From: Nectonema munidae
Taxonomy: Eukaryota > Nematomorpha > Nectonematoida > Nectonematidae
DNA: 64,000 nucleotides
Assembly (NCBI GenBank): GCA_030549495.1
Contig: JAUIRK010000928.1
Location: 633,001 to 697,000 of the forward strand
Direction: 5' to 3'
Shown: positions 12,581 through 24,062 of the stretch, one piece after another
Layout of the letters: each line of letters begins with the position of its first letter
How positions within the stretch are numbered: position 1 is the stretch's first letter
Made by a program: the position numbers and the translations under genes
Notes under the pieces: model-generated
Databases searched by the model: none
What the model was told of the DNA's origin: nothing
What the model saw: the letters and a program-made list of their open reading frames with translations, nothing else

Positions 12581-13320
12581 AATAAACCACACACGCGTGC
12601 TAAAGATGTGGTGAAGCGTATGCGAGATAAGAATTTCCTGCGCTCACAAACGCGTAATGCAACATGTGTTAATCTTTCTTCGCATAGTTATGCTGTAAAA
12701 TCAATCAATAATGTGATCTATTCTTCGCACATTGTCGGTATAAATATAACGAATGCCCTTCGTTAAAAATTAGAAAGGTTGTATCTAAACTAAATAAAAG
12801 TAGAATACGATTATCCAACAAAACTCGTACATTCAATCGACATTAATAAACCACACACGCGTGCTAAAGATGTGGTGAAGCGTATGTGAGATAAGAATTC
12901 ACTGCGCTCACAAACGCGTAATGCAACATGTGTTAATCTTTCTTCGCACACTGTCGGTATAAATATAACGAATGCCCTTCGTTAAAAATTAGAAAGGTTG
13001 TATCTAAACTAAATAAAAGTAGACTACGATTATCCAACAAAACTAGTATATTCAATCGACACAATAAACCACACACGCGTGCAAAAGATGTGGTGAATCT
13101 GAGATAAGAATTCACTGCGCTCACAAACGCGTAATGCAACATGTGTTAATCTTTCTTCGCATAGTTATGCTCTAAAATCAATCAATAATGTGATTTATTC
13201 TTCGCACACTGTCGGTATAAATATAACGAATGCCCTTCGTTAAAAATTAGAAAGGTTGTATCTAAACTAAATAAAAGTAGACTAGGATTATCCAACAAAA
13301 CTCGTACATTTAATCGACAT
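12581..13320 (+). repeat. three-copy ~260-bp tandem array
   Basis: Three head-to-tail copies are present: 12581-12844 (264 bp), 12845-13062 (218 bp) and 13063-13320 (258 bp). The copies are nearly identical. The middle copy lacks about 46 bp lying between two direct TTCTTCGCA repeats, the mark of a repeat-mediated deletion. Each unit holds CACACGCGTGC, a second ACGCGTAATGC, a TATAAATA box, and just after it AACGAA-TGCCC-TTCGTT, a perfect 6-bp hairpin. No open frame is shared by all copies. Confidence 0.85.
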
Positions 13321-15060
13321 TTTTCACTTGAAAAATAATTTAAAATTTATTAGAAAAATATTATACTGACCTATACTACTGACCCATAAAAAGTAAAAAA
13401 TATATATTAATTTTCGACAGTTTTCTTTAACTATGAAATTTTAAAATGTTAAAAATCATATTTTACCTTTGTGAATATAAAATATTGAAAAAATATTATA
13501 TAAATTAAGAACGTTAATTATTATTGGTATTTTTTGAAACTAGATAAAACTTGACTGACCTCACATAAAAGCAGATTTTGGAAAAATAAAAATATATTTA
13601 TTTGTATAACCTAGCCTATGTTAACCACAAAGAGTATACCTTTCCAATGATACCATTTTCATTTAATTTTTTTTTAAAAATCTTCACATTATGCTTCAAT
13701 AAAAAGGTGGTCCGTAATTTATTCAAAAATTTAGACCAAATTTTTCGAAGTAAAGTCCATTTATTAAAATTTTTTAAAACTTTTGCAAAAATAAATTATT
13801 CTAGAGTATGTAGCAAACGATAAGCTTTCTAATGATATATATCATGAAAAAGAAATATTGAAAAACAGTTTATTTCTTTCTTCAAATCAAACAAGTAAAA
13901 ATTTCCAAAAAGTAGTATTAGTAGTAGTATTATTATTAATATTATTATTATTATATATTACATAAACATTTCAACCAATCATATAGTTTTTATGAAATAA
14001 AACTGCAATTTCAAAGTTAAATTTTTTGAACTTTTAGGTAGAATTTTTGAAATGTGGCTTTCAATATGTATGTAAAATATTTTTTGAAAATTTTTATTTT
14101 AAGTATATTTTTTAAGCATTCTACGATTTACACATGTAAATATATAATAAGGCTGGCATGTTTGGCGAGTTGTCTCCCCGGAGGTCTTGCCAGACCTCTG
14201 ATATAACATTTTTCCGCTTTTTCCACTTTGAGCTAAAATATATGATGAAAGGGGTGTTTGAAATTTTTTTTTATCCACATCTACCTTATTTTGGATTCTG
14301 AGTTTTATGGTTATAGTGGCGTGACCCCGAATTGAGGTCAATGATCCGTGCCAGAGGATGAAATTTTGCGATTTTCGTGTTAGGACTTTTTTTTATAAAT
14401 TTTTTTATGCAATTAAAGTGGACATATGTATGAATATTAATTATCCAAAAATTTCAGATATAATAATAATAAAATAAGCAAAAAACACAAAATTGTATGG
14501 GAGTGTATAGTAGCAAAATATTTTATACTGTTAAGATCGTGAAATCAAAATTTATTTTTTACAAAAAACTGAAAGGTGCCACAAAAAAACCACTTCCATA
14601 TTCGTTATCAGCGTGAAAAATACTCTTGAAAAATGCTAATCACATTTTCGTTTTTTTCTATTGTTGTACAGTGTAATTAACATAATAAACATGAATTTAT
14701 TGTATCTAATCATCTTACATCACAAAGATAAATCACTACTTAAAATCAGCGCTACCACCTAAATTGGAATTCTTAGGATATACTGCGAAAACTTAAGTAT
14801 AACAAAGATTTTAGTTTTTAAAATTTTGGATATATTTCTTATAATAAATAATTAATGAAATATACTTTTTTTAATCTTTTTCTATAAATTAAATTTGTCA
14901 TTATAAATTAAATTTTGACTTTGCTGTCTTCTAAACAATCGTTTTTTGAAATAATATTTGAATATTTAAACAATGTCGACCTATTTTCTAAAAAAATTCC
15001 CTCCTGAATTCCATTTTCGCTAAAAAGAATTACATTTCAAAATTTTTTAAAATTTTTTTA
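13321..15060. other. AT-rich non-coding stretch
   Basis: No gene was found. Short trinucleotide runs (TAT/TAG) occur around 13916-13955. Confidence 0.5.
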
Positions 15061-15063
15061 GTT

Positions 15064-15135
15064 ATCAGTTGCGTAGCCAGAAATTGTAAGTTGGAGGGGC
15101 AGAATAAGAGTTGGGGCGGGGGGGGGCAAAAGTTT
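15064..15135. repeat. dispersed G-rich repeat (GTAGCCAGAAATT family)
   Basis: Starts GTTGCGTAGCCAGAAATT and runs into GGGGCGGGGGGGGGC. It is the same family as the copies near 7755 and 53510. Only one end is recognisable. Confidence 0.5.
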
Positions 15136-15668
15136 TTCTAAACATCAAAGTGAAACAAGTTTTATTAAAATGTGCAGATATTTTGAATGATCTTTTGCAA
15201 ACTACTAGTAAAGTTGAATATTTCTTGACATTTTTGAAAAACATATTAACACTTCATCAATATTTGTTGTGTATTTTTTCAAGTAAGAAAGAGTTATAAG
15301 ATTTCTTTCATGAACATTGAAGATACTAACAAGAAAAGTATTGCCATAAATGGCAATATTTTGAACCCAATAAAGTTTTACTTTTTTTTTAAAGATTTCA
15401 ATACACAACTATTCATGGCTATATATCTGAAAGTATTGAAACAGAATTTGGTGTAGTCCAGGGTTTGTTCTTGAGCAAATTTTTTCCATATTTATTTCAT
15501 ATTTTAAACTTCGTCAATAGGTAAGGTTTTAGAAAATTTCTCAATAGAATTTTCTTGATGTTATTCTGGATAATACTCATTGTTTGGAGCAGTATGTTCA
15601 CAGAATTATAGGTGATTGAAAAAGCTTTTATCATCAAGTTGAATTTTTGTCATTCTTTCCTATATGGA

Positions 15669-16090
15669 TTAACCCATTAATGCCCAACCATGGAATTAGA
15701 TAAAAAATCTTAATTCTCTTTTTTGTAATATTACTCATTTGGTGTCAATAGCCAAAATTTCTTTTGTAAAATTTAATACCGTTTTTAGTTTTTTGACAAA
15801 CGGGTGTACACATATGTGCACGCTAGGAAGTTTTCAATCTATCAAATTTAGAAAAGATAATGTTATAAAAGCGATAATACAATTTTATTTAATCTTAAAA
15901 ACATTAGCACAATTTTGAAGTATGGAAGAGTTTAAAATGTCCACTGTCAATGCATAAAGCCACATCACAAGTTTCACATATCACTCTGGTTCGCCTTGCA
16001 CATGAAGAAACAGCACATCTTCTCACTTTGTCCATCTGTTTTGGCCAGTGTGATCTTCCATGAAGTCGTACACTTTCATCTACTCTCACT
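15669..16090 (-). pseudogene. piggyBac transposase C-terminal remnant with TTAA end
   Basis: On the minus strand 16089-15904 encodes a Cys/His cluster: RRCAVSSC, VICETC, ALCID, then HFKLFH. This is the RING-like cysteine-rich C-terminus of piggyBac transposases. Downstream, TTAACCCATTAATGCCCAACC at 15669 is the terminal repeat with its TTAA target site. The catalytic domain is missing. The end sequence matches the MITE ends at 52170 and 35673, so this element type probably supplied their transposase. Confidence 0.65.
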
Positions 16091-16189
16091 TTGCTTTTTT
16101 TGAAAGATTTTCTCGGGAAAATATTAATGCATGCTTTTTTTATCGCTCAGATAGGAAGATGAAACACTTCTCAAAAACCACAATAAATC

Positions 16190-17330
16190 GTGGCTTTTGT
16201 TGTCGTTTGCCATCTTATATAGCATGAAGGAAGATGTCATAAGCGTAGACAAAAGGTTGGTGAAATGTGGCCACCACCACTTTTTCGGCTTAATGTGGAT
16301 TCATAAGTTTCTCGGGGCCCAACTTCACAACTGTCCGCGGACGATAGGTGTTCAGGATGGCAAAAAGGAGGTTCTCCTTAGGGCGCTTTCCTTCTGACAC
16401 AAAGAGTCGCCGAAGTACCCCTCCGATGGCGCCTGAAGATTATGGGCATCCTCAACTATTATACGGCAACACTCCAAGGAAAATTTCGCATCATTTCGGC
16501 GCTGTATAATTGGGATGAGGCGCCCGAGCATAGCGAGCTGATCCAGCTCGCCATGCCTTACATCATGTCAACTATCGTCACCCCCTCCGTACCAGCAGCT
16601 CTTAGACAATCCAGGTGGTTCACCAAGACTGGCATATTGCGGATTTGGAGTTTCTAGCAATAACTCTGGCACACTTCCTCTGGCCCAGCAGGAAGATCTA
16701 CTCCGATTCAATGGTCGCCATAGGCTGTATCCGAAAATTGGGCAGCAAGTCGTTCAAACAAGCCAGGATCCTCCTATGGCTCGAAGCATCCAGTGCCTGG
16801 ACAGATGCCCTCCGTAACGCCGTGGAACACGTCAAGTCGGAGGACGATCCTGCAGACGGCCCGTCACGCACGCTTGCAAAGAACCCGATCTACTCCTTGA
16901 AGATTTGGAATTGCACCATTGCCATGGATTCCATGGAATGGGTCACCTTCTTTGAAGCAATCTGGCAATCCTTCAGAGAAAAAACCAAAGATAGAATGGC
17001 GAGGTTCTCGCCTCTGGTATCCTGAGCACCCATCGTCCGCGGACAGAGGTGCAATTCGGCCCCGAGAAACTCGATTGACTGCACGGGGGAGAGGATCGAT
17101 TTCTTGACGTTTATGCGGATTCCGCATTCGTTTTCCAGAAACCGAGTGAAGGCCGTAGTGATCTTGGTTGTGGATTCCCGGTCCTCCCCCAAAATCAAGA
17201 AGTCGTCCAGGTATAAGATAAAGCGGAATTGGGCATGCTGTTCCACTGGTAGTCTTTCCTTGAAAGTTCCTAACAGACGAGCCACCATGCTTTGGAGGAC
17301 TGCTGGGGGATATAATGGGTTAAGCAAAAT
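16190..17330. mobile_element. fossil retroelement fragments (RT/RNase H), two in opposite orientation
   Basis: This block is clearly GC-richer than its AT-rich surroundings. The minus strand (17327-16965) reads as the later part of a reverse transcriptase, including the YLDDF active-site motif and FLGAELHLCPRTMG. The plus strand (about 16285-16960) starts in a related FLGAQLHNCPRTIG segment and runs into an RNase H-like region (SDSMVAIGCIRKLGS, then ADGPSR). Two related fragments therefore lie tail to tail. The RT/RNase H style suggests a DIRS-like or LTR-type element; the family is not certain. Both are broken, no terminal repeats were seen, and the remnant looks old. Confidence 0.7.
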
Positions 17331-17843
17331 ACTTATATGTAATCACCTTTCTCACTGGCTAAAAAAGATTGAGGTCTTTTCTTAATTCAGTTGTACTCTT
17401 AACTTGAATTGAAGTTAATTTTCTATTTTTACGAGACTGTATTGTCTTTCTATAATCTATATTGTGCTTTACATAACCTAATTTATAAATTTATCAAATA
17501 GGGAATCAATGCCTAAATTCAAACTTGTTTTTCAACTTTTATATAATATATACAATTTAGCTGACTTACACTTTTAATATTTATAGAATTAAAATAAATA
17601 CATTTAAATTTGAAAATGTATCTAATGAAGTAAACAAGTATATACTTATTCTTATCTTATTTATATTCTTTTGGAGATCATAGATTTTTTATGGTATCAT
17701 AACTTTTTTATAGATTACTTTGTTGCAACTTTGACATTAAGTCATTATGAAAAAAATATGATGTTTTCAAATTGTTTCATCCTGCTATATTTTACTGATA
17801 AGATATACATGTTTATTTTAAAATTGTATTTTAGATTTATATC
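17331..17843. promoter_or_regulatory. upstream region of ADSL, possible 5' UTR acceptor
   Basis: This is AT-rich sequence with no repeat recognised. A pyrimidine-rich TTGTATTTTAG ends at 17834, nine bases before the ADSL start codon, and could be the acceptor of a 5' UTR intron. No TATA box or initiator can be assigned with confidence. Confidence 0.35.
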
Positions 17844-19340
17844 ATGGAGAAGGATTCAGAAATTAAAGTTAATAAATGTTCAGATGATAAGAAGTCCTAT
17901 ATTTCTCCCTTAGCTTCACGTTACGCCCGCAAAGATATGCTCTATAATTTTAGTCCATATAAACGAGTTCTTACTTGGCGAACCTTATGGATATCTTTAG
18001 CGAAGAGTCAACACGCACTTGGTCTTAAAAGTATAACGCTTGAGCAAATAAATGAGATGCAAGAAGCACTAAAAGATGAAATTGACTTTGATCTTGCTGC
18101 CAAACTTGAAGCAGAAACCAAGCATGATGTAATGGCGCATCTAAGGACTTTTGCGCTTAAATGCCCCAAAGCCGCTTCCATCATTCACTATGGGGCCACT
18201 TCTTGCTTCGTCACTGATAACGCTGATCTAATCATAATGCGTGACGCACTTACTTTGATGTTGAAATCTCTAGCAATAAATGTCAAATTGTTAAGTGATT
18301 TTTGTGAAAAGTATAAAAACTTGCCTACCCTTGGCCTTACCCACCTTCAACCGAGTCAGCTCACGACTGTCGGCAAGCGAGCTACTCTCTGGCTATTCAA
18401 TCTCATGAATGATTTTCAGAATTTGCAAAGATTTTTGAAAGATTTAAAGTTTAGAGGTGCGAAAGGAACTACAGGAACTCAAGCAAGTTATGCTGATATG
18501 TTTAATGATGATTGTGATAACAGTCATTTTATGAATAAAATGCAAGAACTTGAGATTCTATTGGCTACTGACGCAGGCTTTTCTTCTGTGTATCCGGTAT
18601 GCGGACAAACTTATAGTCGTAAAGTTGACTTTGAGTGTATTTCAGTTTTAGCAGGTATAGGAATATCACTGCATAAAATGGCGACCGACATTCGTCTCCT
18701 GGCTTCCATGAAAGAGGTTGAAGAGGGATTCGGAGATAAACAGGTAGGATCTTCAGCCATGCCTTATAAGCGTAATCCGATTTTGTGCGAACGAATTTGC
18801 TCTCTTTCTCGACACCTTATGACTCTCCCTTCGGAAGCGATGTTTACAGCATCCATTCAATGGATGGAAAGGACATTGGACGATAGCGCAAGCAGGCGTA
18901 TCATTATTCCCGAATCCTTTCTCACCACAGATGCCATATTGACACTATCTGCAAGGCTGATCAAAGGCTTAGTTGTGAATGAAAACGTAATAAAGCGGAG
19001 AGTGAGTGAAGAACTTCCATTTATGGCAAGCGAAGCTATAATTGTAGCAATGGTAAAAGCTGGAGCTAATCGACAAGAGTGTCATGAGAATTTGCGTATT
19101 TTATCACACGAATCAGCTAGCCGCGTTAAAAATATGGGCCTGGATAATGACTTGTTTCAAAGACTTCAATCCAGCCCTTACTTTGATCCTATTAAAGGCG
19201 AACTTAAAAATTTAGTCGATTCCAAGCGCTTCATAGGCTTAAGCTCTCATCAAGTGGATGCGTATTTGAAAGAAGTACATTCATTACTAGGACCAATAGA
19301 CCACGATATTCTTTCTCTAGGAGATGATATTAAGGTCTAG
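17844..19340 (+). CDS. ADSL: adenylosuccinate lyase
   Basis: A single uninterrupted 498-codon frame encodes a full-length adenylosuccinate lyase; the human enzyme is about 484 residues. The enzyme cleaves SAICAR to AICAR and fumarate, and adenylosuccinate to AMP and fumarate, as a cytosolic homotetramer in the fumarase/aspartase superfamily. Visible landmarks: SPLASRYA near the N-terminus, RHDVMAH-like KHDVMAH (His94 and His99), GATSC, the catalytic-His block GLTHLQPSQLTTVGKR (His167), RGAKGTTGTQAS, and the superfamily signature GSSAMPYKRNP with Ser303-Ser304. All key residues look intact, so it is probably functional. The start is the first ATG, with the extra N-terminal residues MEKDSEIKVNKCSDDKK before the conserved part. 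The complete absence of introns is unusual beside the intron-rich gene downstream. No poly(A) tract or target-site duplication was seen, so either an old retrocopy or natural intron loss is possible. Confidence 0.97.
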   Translation: MEKDSEIKVNKCSDDKKSYISPLASRYARKDMLYNFSPYKRVLTWRTLWISLAKSQHALGLKSITLEQINEMQEALKDEIDFDLAAKLEAETKHDVMAHLRTFALKCPKAASIIHYGATSCFVTDNADLIIMRDALTLMLKSLAINVKLLSDFCEKYKNLPTLGLTHLQPSQLTTVGKRATLWLFNLMNDFQNLQRFLKDLKFRGAKGTTGTQASYADMFNDDCDNSHFMNKMQELEILLATDAGFSSVYPVCGQTYSRKVDFECISVLAGIGISLHKMATDIRLLASMKEVEEGFGDKQVGSSAMPYKRNPILCERICSLSRHLMTLPSEAMFTASIQWMERTLDDSASRRIIIPESFLTTDAILTLSARLIKGLVVNENVIKRRVSEELPFMASEAIIVAMVKAGANRQECHENLRILSHESASRVKNMGLDNDLFQRLQSSPYFDPIKGELKNLVDSKRFIGLSSHQVDAYLKEVHSLLGPIDHDILSLGDDIKV

Positions 19341-19466
19341 TGCTATACATTGTTATATTTTCAATTCCTAGGTTTTAGTTTCAAAACTATTTTTTATCAA
19401 TATTTGTACACATTTTCTTCTATTGCTCAATTTGTTTTTATACCAAAACGCAAATTTTCCATAATC

Positions 19467-19472
19467 AATAAA
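19467..19472 (+). terminator. ADSL: ADSL polyadenylation signal
   Basis: A canonical AATAAA lies 127 bp after the ADSL stop codon, followed by a T-rich stretch (GTATTTCTTTC). The position fits a short 3' UTR. Confidence 0.6.
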
Positions 19473-19479
19473 CAAGTAA

Positions 19480-21250
19480 CTGTATTTCTTTCATAATAAT
19501 GGCAAAAATCATATTATTTTAAAATATTTAAAAATTAAAATCAATTTTAGAAATCTTATTGAATCTTAGTACTCTATCTTAGAAGAATATTTTTAATCTA
19601 TGATTCTATGATTAAGTTTTTTAGACTTAAAGAGATTAGCAACAATTAATTTTTGTTATTTTGCATTTTTTAATTGAATGTTAGTGTAAAGTCCTAAAAA
19701 GGTGGACAAATTAAAATCTCGGCTTATTTTTATGACTTAAATTCGGGCGAATTGGTATCAATCTTAAAATTTTTTTTATTAGAAAGAAAATAACATCTCT
19801 GTTCGTTTCAGAACAAAGCTACACTTTGAAACTCTTGTATGGAACTATGGGCAAAAAAAGATTTACTTGATGATTCGAACCATAGCTCTTTGATTGAGAA
19901 AGCCATTGAGTCGTCATCCGTTTGTTTTTCATATTCGGCATTGGCACATTTTCCCTTGAAATTTAACTTAACTTTAATATTAAAGAATAAATTTTATAAA
20001 ATTTATAAAATGAGTTTGAAATCTGAATTTCCACTTTTAACAAAGTGCCCTTGAAATTTCTATTAATTATTAATAAGGTCAAAAAAATTTTTCATTCCTT
20101 ATTTGCTGTACATAAATTGATTCCTTTAAACGATGATCTCACTGAAGAGCTCGAAATAAAAAGAGAAATGTCTGCTTACTTTTTACCGATGCTGCGAAGT
20201 ATGATATTTCAGCCAAAAATTATTCATTTTTCTACATCCTCGAATTTTGCATGATTGCGTCCTGAACGATAAAGCACATTTTGTGTTGCAGTAGATGAAC
20301 TGCTAGTCCTTTTAAAGAAGCAATAGTTATAATATCAGAATAGGAAAGAATTTTTGCACATTTTTTTCTTTCAGTCTCATTTATTACAAGGTGAAAATGA
20401 AGTTATACCGATATCAAATTTGCAGATGAAAAGCATAAAAGCCAAATGACAAACATTTGATTCGCATTTATATAACAATAGTCAAGCGTCCCTCCCGATA
20501 AAACTTTTTTCACAGATGAATCACGAAAGGCTTAAAAAATTTTCTGATTATTATCTAAGTGAAATTAAATCTTAAAATAAATATTAACCTTTTTGTATGA
20601 TTCTCCCATTTATACTTGGTATCGGCTGACTTTCTGTCATATTATTTCCTTGCAAAGCTTGAAAAAGTGTTGAGAGCTTGTGAGTAAGTTTATCTTCGTC
20701 GTTAAAAGACGTTACTTTTATATTATTCGCTGTCAATTTATTGCTAAATTAGAGTTATGGACAACAAAAGTTGACTTTAAAATGCTCTAGATCTAACGAC
20801 TGAAAGTCGACTTTATTCAAAAAAAACCTTGTCCAAAAAATAATTTTAGCATCCCTTTTTTCAATTTTTTTAATGTAAAAGAGCATGAAATATTTCAAAA
20901 TTCTGCTTTAACTATTTAAAAATGTTTCGTAAAATATGACAAATGAAAAAGTCAGGACAGCACTTTGAGTAGTTTACCAGCTCTAATCTCTTACTTTACG
21001 ACATCATTTAGAAGTAAAGAGAAGTTTTCTTTTTTAGGGCGAACTTATGCTTCACAATGGAGGAGTCAAAAAATTTTTACATCTACTATATTTAAAAATG
21101 TTCTATTCAAATGATGATTATTAACAAAATGATATTTTTTTATATGGTTTATGAGCTCTTAAATATATGAAAGCCATTTCAAAACTGTTAAAAACGTGAT
21201 TTTCATTGGTTTACTCCTGAAATTTTTCAAAATCTAGATTATTTGCCAGA
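19480..21250. other. AT-rich non-coding stretch
   Basis: No gene was recognised. Short open frames at 19839-20254 lack domain features. At about 20755 and 21545 the motif ACAAAAGTTGA recurs, also seen at 7400, hinting at a dispersed repeat with unclear ends. Confidence 0.45.
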
Positions 21251-21254
21251 TGTG

Positions 21255-21400
21255 GGAGCCTCAATGATTGTTAAGGTGTACCACTCAGCTTAACAGTTGA
21301 AGGTCAAAGGCTCCCTACTTTTAAAAACTAGAATTCCAAATAACTGTGATTAACCATCTTCAAGCATATAACCCTTCAGCTGAAAGTGCTTTGATAAAAA
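21255..21400 (+). repeat. tRNA-derived SINE, family C
   Basis: The segment starts GGAGCCTCAATGATTGTTAA and continues through a CTCAGCTTAACAGTTGAAGG arm to AGGCTCC at 21314. Compared with the copy at 43530-43603 it lacks 14 bases covering the box-B-like loop. The body that follows (ATAACCCTTCAGCTGAAAGTGC) matches the reverse complement of 43425-43500. Confidence 0.75.
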
Positions 21401-22847
21401 AAATCAAACAATCAACAACAATATATGAACTATTTAAAAATTTTGACCTATTAATAAAATGGCGCGTTTTATTGACCTAATAACTTGAATTTCTTTTACA
21501 CAAACTTTTCAAATCGGGATTATTAACATGCATTAAAAAAGTGCTTTTGAAAACAAAAGTTGATCTTATTGACTTTTAGCTTATTTTAATCTAGTATATA
21601 TTTTCAATAAATTCTTTTTCTTTATAAAACTGAAGAATTGTAGTTATATATTAAACATAGAAAGGATCTTTTTACACTAAAAAATGTTTTATATATTAGG
21701 ATAATCAAAAATTAAAATACTATTTTTTACATCAAATAGATTGTAGTGCTTACAGCTTTTACTAACTCTATACTCAAGAGTATGAAAAAAACAAATCACA
21801 CCTCTGTTTCAAGGCCGTTTTCACATATAATAATGAATCAACTAAGCAATAAAGGGAAGATAGCATTGGTTTAATTAAATCGCAAACCACTTAAAAACGA
21901 CACATGTACCACAACAGTCGTCACATTAAATTTTATTTTCACTTCCAAAACCAATTAAAATAAACGTGTCGTATAAAATGAGAATCAAAGAGGAGAGATG
22001 GCCTTTGTTGTTGTTGAGAAACTTTCATTAAAACTTTGCACAATCTTGGAACGGAATTCTCTCCAACTCATTTTCCGTGCATTATCATCATCATCATGAT
22101 GGTGAGCACCATCCATCATCATCATGATGGTGAGCACCATCCATCATCATCATCCTACGTTCTCCTCCTTTTTTATGTCTTGCAATGTGCAACTTTCGTG
22201 TTCACTATAGGTAGTGGAATATCCCTAATCTCTAAGCCCCCTTTTTCGATAAGCAGCTTTGCTTTAATTACATTTGAAAATAACGCAAAACAAAGCATAT
22301 TCTGCGCATTCGTATTCTTACACTTGAGCTTATCAACCGCTTTTTGATGTAAAATTTAAACTGATTCCAGAATTATTAATAGCATATCATTTATAAAGAC
22401 TACTCATTCCACTTATTTTCTATTTGTCTACTAGCATTTACCTATCATTCTCGTCATTCCCAAGTTTATCCCATAAATACGTTACTCAAAAGTAGATGAG
22501 GGAGAATGCACCATTTTATCTGTTGTGTGTGTGCCTTTAGTATACTACTCTCTATCTCTTGCGTGTAGAGAGAAGCTCTTATGTACCATATACACTCTTC
22601 AGTGTTAGCTTAACGAACCATCATCAGCCATGATAATAAAACACATCGTCACATCATCTTTACAATAATACTCCAATCGCTTTTGACATTCAGTCTAATC
22701 CTATTATTCTTGCACCACGTTTTTGTGGCATTTTTTTATACTTTATAATTTCGAAAATATCTTTTGAAATAAATCACCACTTTACGTGATGTTTTTATCA
22801 TCTGTATCTCTTCGAGTAAACACTGCGCCAGAGCACATAACTTTTAA
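21401..22847 (+). promoter_or_regulatory. less AT-rich island upstream of putative first exon
   Basis: From about 22000 composition shifts away from AT and CT/CA-rich blocks appear. At 22080-22160 a CATCATCATGATGGTGAGCACC phrase, itself partly palindromic, occurs twice in tandem. A GAGA-like segment sits near 22540-22575. This looks like a promoter or 5' UTR region for the exon starting at 22848, but no core promoter can be fixed and no transcription start is proposed. Confidence 0.3.
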
Positions 22848-23081
22848 ATGAAAATCAATCAACAAGGCTCTCACCACCTGATTCATCAAAGGAATCAGCA
22901 ACCACAACACCGTATTCATCTTAATCGTGTGTGTCAGAGCAAATGGAAAGATTTTTTTTATGTTGCTAAATCTCTGCCAAACCTCCCAACCACCACTACT
23001 ACCTCCACTTTTCTTGTTGCTCTTTTGTTCCTCTTTTCCTCTCCTTGCCTTCAACAACACCTTCAAGGGGCCAGCGAAAAT
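22848..23081 (+). CDS. putative first coding exon with signal peptide
   Basis: An ATG immediately preceded by an in-frame TAA opens 78 codons that end exactly at a good donor (AAT|GTAAGC), phase 0. After a polar, Gln/His-rich stretch of about 50 residues comes a hydrophobic core (STFLVALLFLFSS, about residues 52-65) followed by small residues. This fits a secretory signal with an unusually long N-region, or a signal anchor. The next supported exon on this strand, at 34557, starts in phase 0, so the two could join directly. Membership in the SMOC-like gene is inferred from position, phase and the need for a secretion signal. It may instead belong to an unrelated transcript or be chance. Confidence 0.4.
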
Positions 23082-24062
23082 GTAAGCTTCACTTTTCTAA
23101 ACATATTTTTCCTTAGTGGTCGGTCAAAATTTTTGAAAAGGTCAGTATATAAAGTTATTGCAACTATTTTTCTCATTTTGTTCACTTGAAAATGTTCCTT
23201 TAGGGCTTGGACCAATTTCTGTATCTACATAGACACAACGGTGAGAAAGTATTTAGGCATGTCTAGCTAAATCTAATAGCATTTGGAAATAAAAAACGAC
23301 TTTTAACAAAAAGTTTTAGAAAGAAATATGACTCCATGGTGGAGCAAAGAATAAACCTTACTTGATATATCTCTTATAAAGACAAAAAGAAGAAATGAAA
23401 GTCGGTATTAAAATAACAATAGAAAATGTAATAACATTATTCAATATACAATAAAGTTATACTACATTAAGTATTACTACAGATAGATGGCGAATAGTGC
23501 ATTGAAAAATAATTTAAAAACACATCTATGCAGGTATATAAATTATATAGGTGGAATGAAGAAATATCTTGATACTTTTTAGGAGTCTTTATCGAATGGT
23601 GGTTATAAGACCACTGGAATATTTTCATTTGATAAAGACTACTGAAAAGTATCAAAAGGTTTCCTTAATTTACCTCTATCATAAAATGGAGTTTTGCTAT
23701 TGTCTTGATAGGCATATAAATTACCTATATACATACTTGGCAAATTTCTAGAGGCTTCATAGGGCATTTTCTCCGTTTTTTAGATCGAAAATCGGAATTT
23801 CCAAGTTAACAATATGCCAGCATTATTCTGCAAAATGTGTGATTTATGTGCATATATATTGTTTATAAATTATATACATCATAAACATGGCCAATAAAGT
23901 TATTAATATTTTATTATAACTTGAATAGTTTTATGGATACTTAAAAAGAAGAAAAAGAACTTTATTGATCACAACAAATAAAAATATAAATATCAATCTG
24001 GAATATAAAAACAAGTTTTATTTAATTTACATCAAAAGTCAGAGCCTTGTAATAAATGGAGA

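Noticed and set aside
19839-20254. Short frames downstream of ADSL
   Set aside because: No domains, AT-driven composition and no matching splice phases.
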